Below are positions 7,441-10,282 of a stretch of 10,282 nt of DNA, piece by piece (position 1 is the stretch's first letter; each line of letters starts with the position of its first letter). The DNA is from Phoronis pallida (Eukaryota; Phoronida; Phoronidae): positions 1 to 10,282 of the forward strand of contig JAOXYC010244456.1 of assembly GCA_028565715.1 (NCBI GenBank). The letters run 5' to 3'. The notes beneath the pieces were generated by a model, which worked only from the letters and a program-made list of their open reading frames with translations, made no database searches and was not told the origin of the DNA. Both the position numbers and the translations under genes were made by a program.

Positions 7441-7551
7441 GTGAGTACTCACTAATTTTAAAGATCCAAAAGCATCTCAATTTAACCGATCTAAGAGTAA
7501 AGAATGTCTTAAGGCAAGCTATGGGTGTTATAAAATTCATGATATTTCTAG
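7441..7551 (+). other. Short intron M9-M10, 111 bp, in frame and stop-free
   Basis: The intron has consensus ends (GTGAGTAC ... TATTTCTAG). Its length is 3 x 37 and it has no stop codon in the reading frame of M9 and M10, so retention would join the two modules through 37 extra residues of basic and hydrophobic character, unlike the heptad linkers. All other introns between modules have either a non-multiple length or stops. Confidence 0.6.
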
Positions 7552-7728
7552 GTCAAGGCTCTCAAAACCCAGGTACGGGAACACAAACCCCGGGAACGCA
7601 CACACCCTGTGAACAAGGAGGATGGTATTGTGCTGACTCAAACGCCCACTGCGGAGCAGGACCAAAGTGTACATGTAATTGGGGATGTTCAATGGACACC
7701 AACGGTGTTTGCAAACCTCAACCTAAAG
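7552..7728 (+). CDS. Module exon M10: two heptads plus seven-Cys module
   Basis: The exon is 59 codons, phase 1 at both ends (acceptor ATATTTCTAG, donor AAAG|GTGAGTTG). It reads GQ, GSQNPGT, GTQTPGT, HTP, then the module with NWGCSMD in place of NWGFAMD. The new Cys sits at the same place as the extra Cys in M2, so M2 and M10 are the only seven-Cys modules. It could serve an inter-module or inter-chain disulfide (inference). It ends KPQPK. Confidence 0.85.
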
Positions 7729-7854
7729 GTGAGTTGTGCACAAATTTGGAAAATCCAAAAACATCTTAATTGAACCGATATAAGAAAATGGAATGTCTTT
7801 CAAAAAACCTATGCCACCGAAGTTAAACTCCATTTAAAATAATGATATATTACT

Positions 7855-8196
7855 TTTTAAATGCAATGCTTGTATGCAACATCCAGTTAGACGGAGAAGT
7901 TATGCTCTTGCCCGGACGCAGGCCACATGGCAGAGAATCTTCTAGCGGATACAGCCTTGGAAGGCAAGATTGAGGAAAGCCAGTTGTTTTCCCCTGATAC
8001 AGATGACACAAGTCTGTCTTGTTAGGTTTGGCAGTTACATCGCCAACAGCAACTATCACCGTTGGGTAGGAAGATGGCCTCTTCTACCGGTCCACCACTA
8101 GAGAGGGTTCTGAGTTAGGACCGAAACCTTTGAGGACAGTGGCGCTCAGCTGATGACGACGGTGAAGCGTAATACCATCAACGTTTACAGAATCTT
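7855..8196 (+). repeat. Direct repeat R1 of an inserted repeat element
   Basis: These 342 bases recur at 8605-8946 with exact 750-bp spacing, no indels and about five substitutions by eye, so the copies are young. The repeat does not have the TG...CA ends typical of LTRs. Confidence 0.85.
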
Positions 8197-8946
8197 GTAA
8201 CTCTGGAGTACCAGTGACTTCCATGTACAGTATGGATGACTCTTGGAAAGACAAGTGACAGCAGGAATAGACTGACGACAGCTCTGGAAAGACAGGCACC
8301 TGGGATCAGGGTGGATAGCAGCCAACCTGTAGCTCCCGTGAGGGAGCACCCTAACTATTGCTACGACAAGACACAAAAGAGAATACCCCAAGGACCCTCC
8401 GAGAGGTGGGGAGGATGAAGGGTCCAACCTGACTGATACAACGGAGACGACCTTTATGAATACATGGACAATGAGAATGGAAAACGACAACATCTGTATG
8501 GGTGAGACAATACTGAAGAACATGAGAAGGCTAAAGATCCAGCAAGGGACATGGGTGTGCCTAAAGAGACTGTTGAGGCAACGCTTGGACGCAGCGCTGA
8601 AGCATTTTAAATGCAATGCTTGTATGCAACATCCAGTTAGACGGAGAAGATATGCTCTTGCCCGGACGCAAGCCACAGTGCAGAGAATCTTCTAGCGGAT
8701 ACAGCCTTGGAAGGCAAGATTGAGGAAAGCCAGTTGTTTTCCCCTGATACAGATGACACAAGTCTGTCTTGTTAGGTTTGGCAGTTACATCGCCAACAGC
8801 AACTATCACCGTTGGGTAGGAAGATGGCCTCTTCTACCGGTCCACCACTAGAGAGGGTTCTGAGTTAGGACCGAAACCTTTGAGGACAGTGGCGCACAGC
8901 TGATGACGACGGTGAAGCGTAATACCATCAACGTTTACAGAATCTT
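7858..8946 (+). mobile_element. Insertion with R-X-R structure in intron M10-M11
   Basis: Direct repeats R1 and R2 flank a unique part X (8197-8604). The word CTTTT stands at both borders (7853-7857 and 8947-8951), a possible 5-bp target duplication. The paralogous introns (for example around 6255-6276) lack this material and continue from the same left flank to GATGATTTCAC, so they act as an empty-site reference. The layout fits a terminal-repeat element without protein genes (TRIM-like), or 1.45 copies of a 750-bp tandem unit. No reverse transcriptase or transposase motif is visible. A diverged relative is at 2404-2545. Confidence 0.55.
8605..8946 (+). repeat. Direct repeat R2 of the inserted repeat element
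   Basis: Second copy of R1. Differences seen are at the GAAG(T/A)TATG site, ACGCA(G/A)GCC, CACA(TG/GT)GCAG and GCGC(T/A)CAGC. The right border at AATCTT is followed directly by sequence homologous to the other SINE-bearing introns. Confidence 0.85.
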
Positions 8947-8999
8947 CTTTTGATGATTTCACATTCTTGCGTATAGCATTAGAATTGGCAAAAAATACT

Positions 9000-9071
9000 T
9001 GGATCTCGGTAGTTCAATGGTTTAAGAACATCTGCCATACCAATAAGACACCTGGGGTCGATTCACTGGTG
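9000..9071 (+). repeat. tRNA-derived SINE-like segment, copy C (intron M10-M11)
   Basis: The A box TAGTTCAATGG is well kept at 9010-9020. The B-box region GGTCGATTC (about 9055-9064) is altered at its 3' end. Upstream TTTGATGATTTCACA and downstream TTCAAAAT match the flanks of copies A and B, so this is the same ancestral insertion, more diverged. Confidence 0.6.
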
Positions 9072-9256
9072 GTTTCAAAATGTTTCTGTTTTTGAAAATT
9101 CATTTGAGGCCCATTAAGACCGGTGGGAGTATCAAGGAAAAATTCATAAAGCCATTGTAGTTAAGGCAAGAAATTGGGTGTTATAAAATTCATAGCAGTT
9201 CAGATTTCTGAAGAAAATGAATTGCAAAACTAATACCGAAATTATGCTATTTCTAG

Positions 9257-9424
9257 GTCAAGGCTCTCAAAACCCAGGTACGGGAACACAAACCCCGGGA
9301 ACGCACACACCCTGTGAACAAGGTGGATGGTACTGTGCTGACTCTAACGCCCACTGCGGAGCAGGACCAAAATGTACATGTAATTGGGGATTCGCAATGG
9401 ACTCTGACGGTGCTTGTAAACAAG
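9257..9424 (+). CDS. Module exon M11: two heptads plus six-Cys module
   Basis: The exon is 56 codons, phase 1 at both ends (acceptor GCTATTTCTAG, donor CAAG|GTGGGTTA). It reads GQ, GSQNPGT, GTQTPGT, HTP, the standard module with MDSDGAC, then only KQ after the last cysteine, three residues shorter than the central modules. The linker is identical to that of M10. It follows the longest intron of the gene (1528 bp), which is enlarged by the R-X-R insertion. Confidence 0.85.
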
Positions 9425-9666
9425 GTGGGTTATCGGGGATAAATGAAGTACTGGGAGTCCCTAAAAGTCCAAATACTAAACATGTTATTAAAATCTGAAT
9501 ATCTGAGATGATTCCCAAATCAAGCAGCGTAAATGTTCCATAGCTTTGAATTAACCATTTACATGTAGTCTAAGGGCAATTTCAATAACGATGACTATGT
9601 TTCTCAAAGTTTTTCAGTACAGGTATAGCATCAAAAACCACATACTTAAAATTGTGACAATTGCAG
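9425..9666 (+). other. Intron M11-M12 (242 bp), nothing further seen
   Basis: Consensus ends (GTGGGT ... AATTGCAG). I see no resemblance to the other inter-module introns, in keeping with M12 being an older, non-homogenised unit. Confidence 0.5.
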
Positions 9667-9834
9667 GACAAGGTACTCAAACCCCAGGCACAGGGACCCA
9701 AACACCCGGAACACAAACACCTTGTGGACAGGGCGGAGTATACTGCGCTGACCCTAACGCCCACTGCGCAGGTTCAACATGTGTATGTAATTCTAATAAT
9801 CAGATGGATTCCGCTGGTACTTGTAAACCAATAG
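9667..9834 (+). CDS. Module exon M12: two heptads plus divergent six-Cys module
   Basis: The exon is 56 codons, phase 1 at both ends (acceptor ACAATTGCAG, donor ATAG|GTAAGTTT). It reads GQ, GTQTPGT, GTQTPGT, QTP, then a module with CGQGGVYC, ADPNAHC, AGST, C-V-C and NSNNQMDSAGTC. The C3-C4 loop is four residues rather than five; the other spacings are kept. Several features are shared with M2 (QTP, ADPNAHC, C-V-C). The strong donor with no stop codon shows the gene goes on beyond this exon; the 3' end is not in the window as far as I can tell. Confidence 0.85.
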   Translation, partial: DKVLKPQAQGPKHPEHKHLVDRAEYTALTLTPTAQVQHVYVILIIRWIPLVLVNQ

Positions 9835-10120
9835 GTAAGTTTTCTAAAATTTACAAGTAGGGAATTGAATACGAATTTTTACGAATGACGAAATTAACCT
9901 TCGAGGGCCGGTGACAGTAAATATGTAAAAACATGAAACACATTTACCGATTGAAAATTGATCTCCTCTTCTACATGTATGCTATAGGGACTGTAGGTTT
10001 AAATAACATTTTGCCTGCTCTTGAAAAGTTCATAAATTAGGCAAATTTTTCCTTATTTAGTTCTATTTTCAAAGGAGATTCACCTACCAGACAGCTTGCT
10101 TTTGTAATCCGAAAATTTCT
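9835..10120 (+). other. Intron or 3' flank after M12, no exon supported
   Basis: AT-rich sequence. A possible acceptor near 10060 (CCTTATTTAG) could open a short terminal peptide, but nothing in it resembles the modules, so I do not call it. Confidence 0.4.
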
Positions 10121-10191
10121 GACCCGTCATGGGAATCGAACCCATGGTCGGCTTGCTTTCTAGGCAAGTGCTCCACTAACTTTAGTTTACC
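10121..10191 (-). repeat. Degenerate tRNA-like sequence (pseudo-tRNA or SINE head)
   Basis: On the minus strand there is a perfect T arm (ATGGG-TTCGATT-CCCAT) and a perfect anticodon arm (CTTGC, seven-base loop CTAGAAA, GCAAG) with anticodon AGA. The 3' acceptor strand GACGGGT has no partner on the 5' side and the D arm is shortened. A true Ser tRNA would have a long variable arm, which is absent. It is therefore a pseudo-tRNA or the head of a SINE from a different family than copies A to C. Confidence 0.55.
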
Positions 10192-10282
10192 TAAGTAATA
10201 CATGCTTGATTGAAAATGCAGCTGGTTTCTGCACGACTGATACGTTGTAATGTTCGTTCATATTGGCGAAATAAATCTCTTT

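Noticed and set aside
8185-8676. 163-codon minus-strand frame in the inserted element
   Set aside because: No recognisable domain; it overlaps a better plus-strand candidate and crosses the R1/X border, so it is probably chance.
10055-10160. Candidate terminal exon after CCTTATTTAG, with short frames to a stop
   Set aside because: It runs into the tRNA-like sequence and has no similarity to the gene's modules; terminal exons are hard to call without transcripts.
10270-10275. AATAAA as polyadenylation signal
   Set aside because: At the very edge of AT-rich DNA with no supported terminal exon before it; the word is common by chance.

Overview
This is eukaryotic, AT-rich metazoan DNA. It has GT-AG introns, a TATA/Inr promoter, tRNA-derived SINE-like repeats, fold-back repeats and a GAT microsatellite. 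The frequent TACATGTA-type words and a secreted, tandem-module Cys-rich gene suggest a lophotrochozoan, most likely a mollusc; that is inference. Nothing prokaryotic, no CRISPR array and no intact mobile-element gene is seen.

The window is dominated by one plus-strand gene from about 1073 to at least 9834, open at its 3' end. A TATA box (1042-1048) lies 31 bp before an initiator-like site (1073). A tiny first exon (1073-1096) is followed by a signal-peptide exon (1998-2083). Twelve successive exons (here M1 to M12, 2712-9834) then follow, all with phase 1 introns on both sides and lengths divisible by three. Each encodes a linker of heptapeptides (GSQTSGT or G-S/T-Q-T-P-G-T) followed by a module of about 40 residues with six cysteines (C-x6-C-x6-C-x5-C-x-C-x11-C). 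Conceptual splicing gives 839 residues without a stop. The product looks like a secreted, mucin-like, multi-EGF-like protein. I do not recognise it as a named family, and no gene symbol is given.

Heptad number per module runs 0, 1, 2, 12, 6, 5, 4, 2, 2, 2, 2, 2. The introns fall into related families, so exon and intron were duplicated together. The outermost modules M2 and M12 are the most divergent, while the central ones are nearly identical, as in concerted evolution. M8 (6922-7098) has lost its acceptor AG but keeps an in-phase AG six bases downstream. The intron between M9 and M10 is 111 bp, divisible by three and free of stops.

Non-coding layout: 1-1041 is upstream sequence with short tandem repeats and a fold-back repeat (531-866). 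Intron 1 carries a second fold-back repeat (1208-1436). Intron 2 holds a relic (2404-2545) of the repeat seen at 7858-8946. Intron 4 holds a GAT microsatellite. The introns M6-M7, M7-M8 and M10-M11 share a tRNA-derived SINE-like insertion. Intron M10-M11 also contains an insertion of about 1.1 kb built as direct repeat, internal part, direct repeat. After 9834 there is intron or flank with a degenerate tRNA-like sequence on the minus strand.
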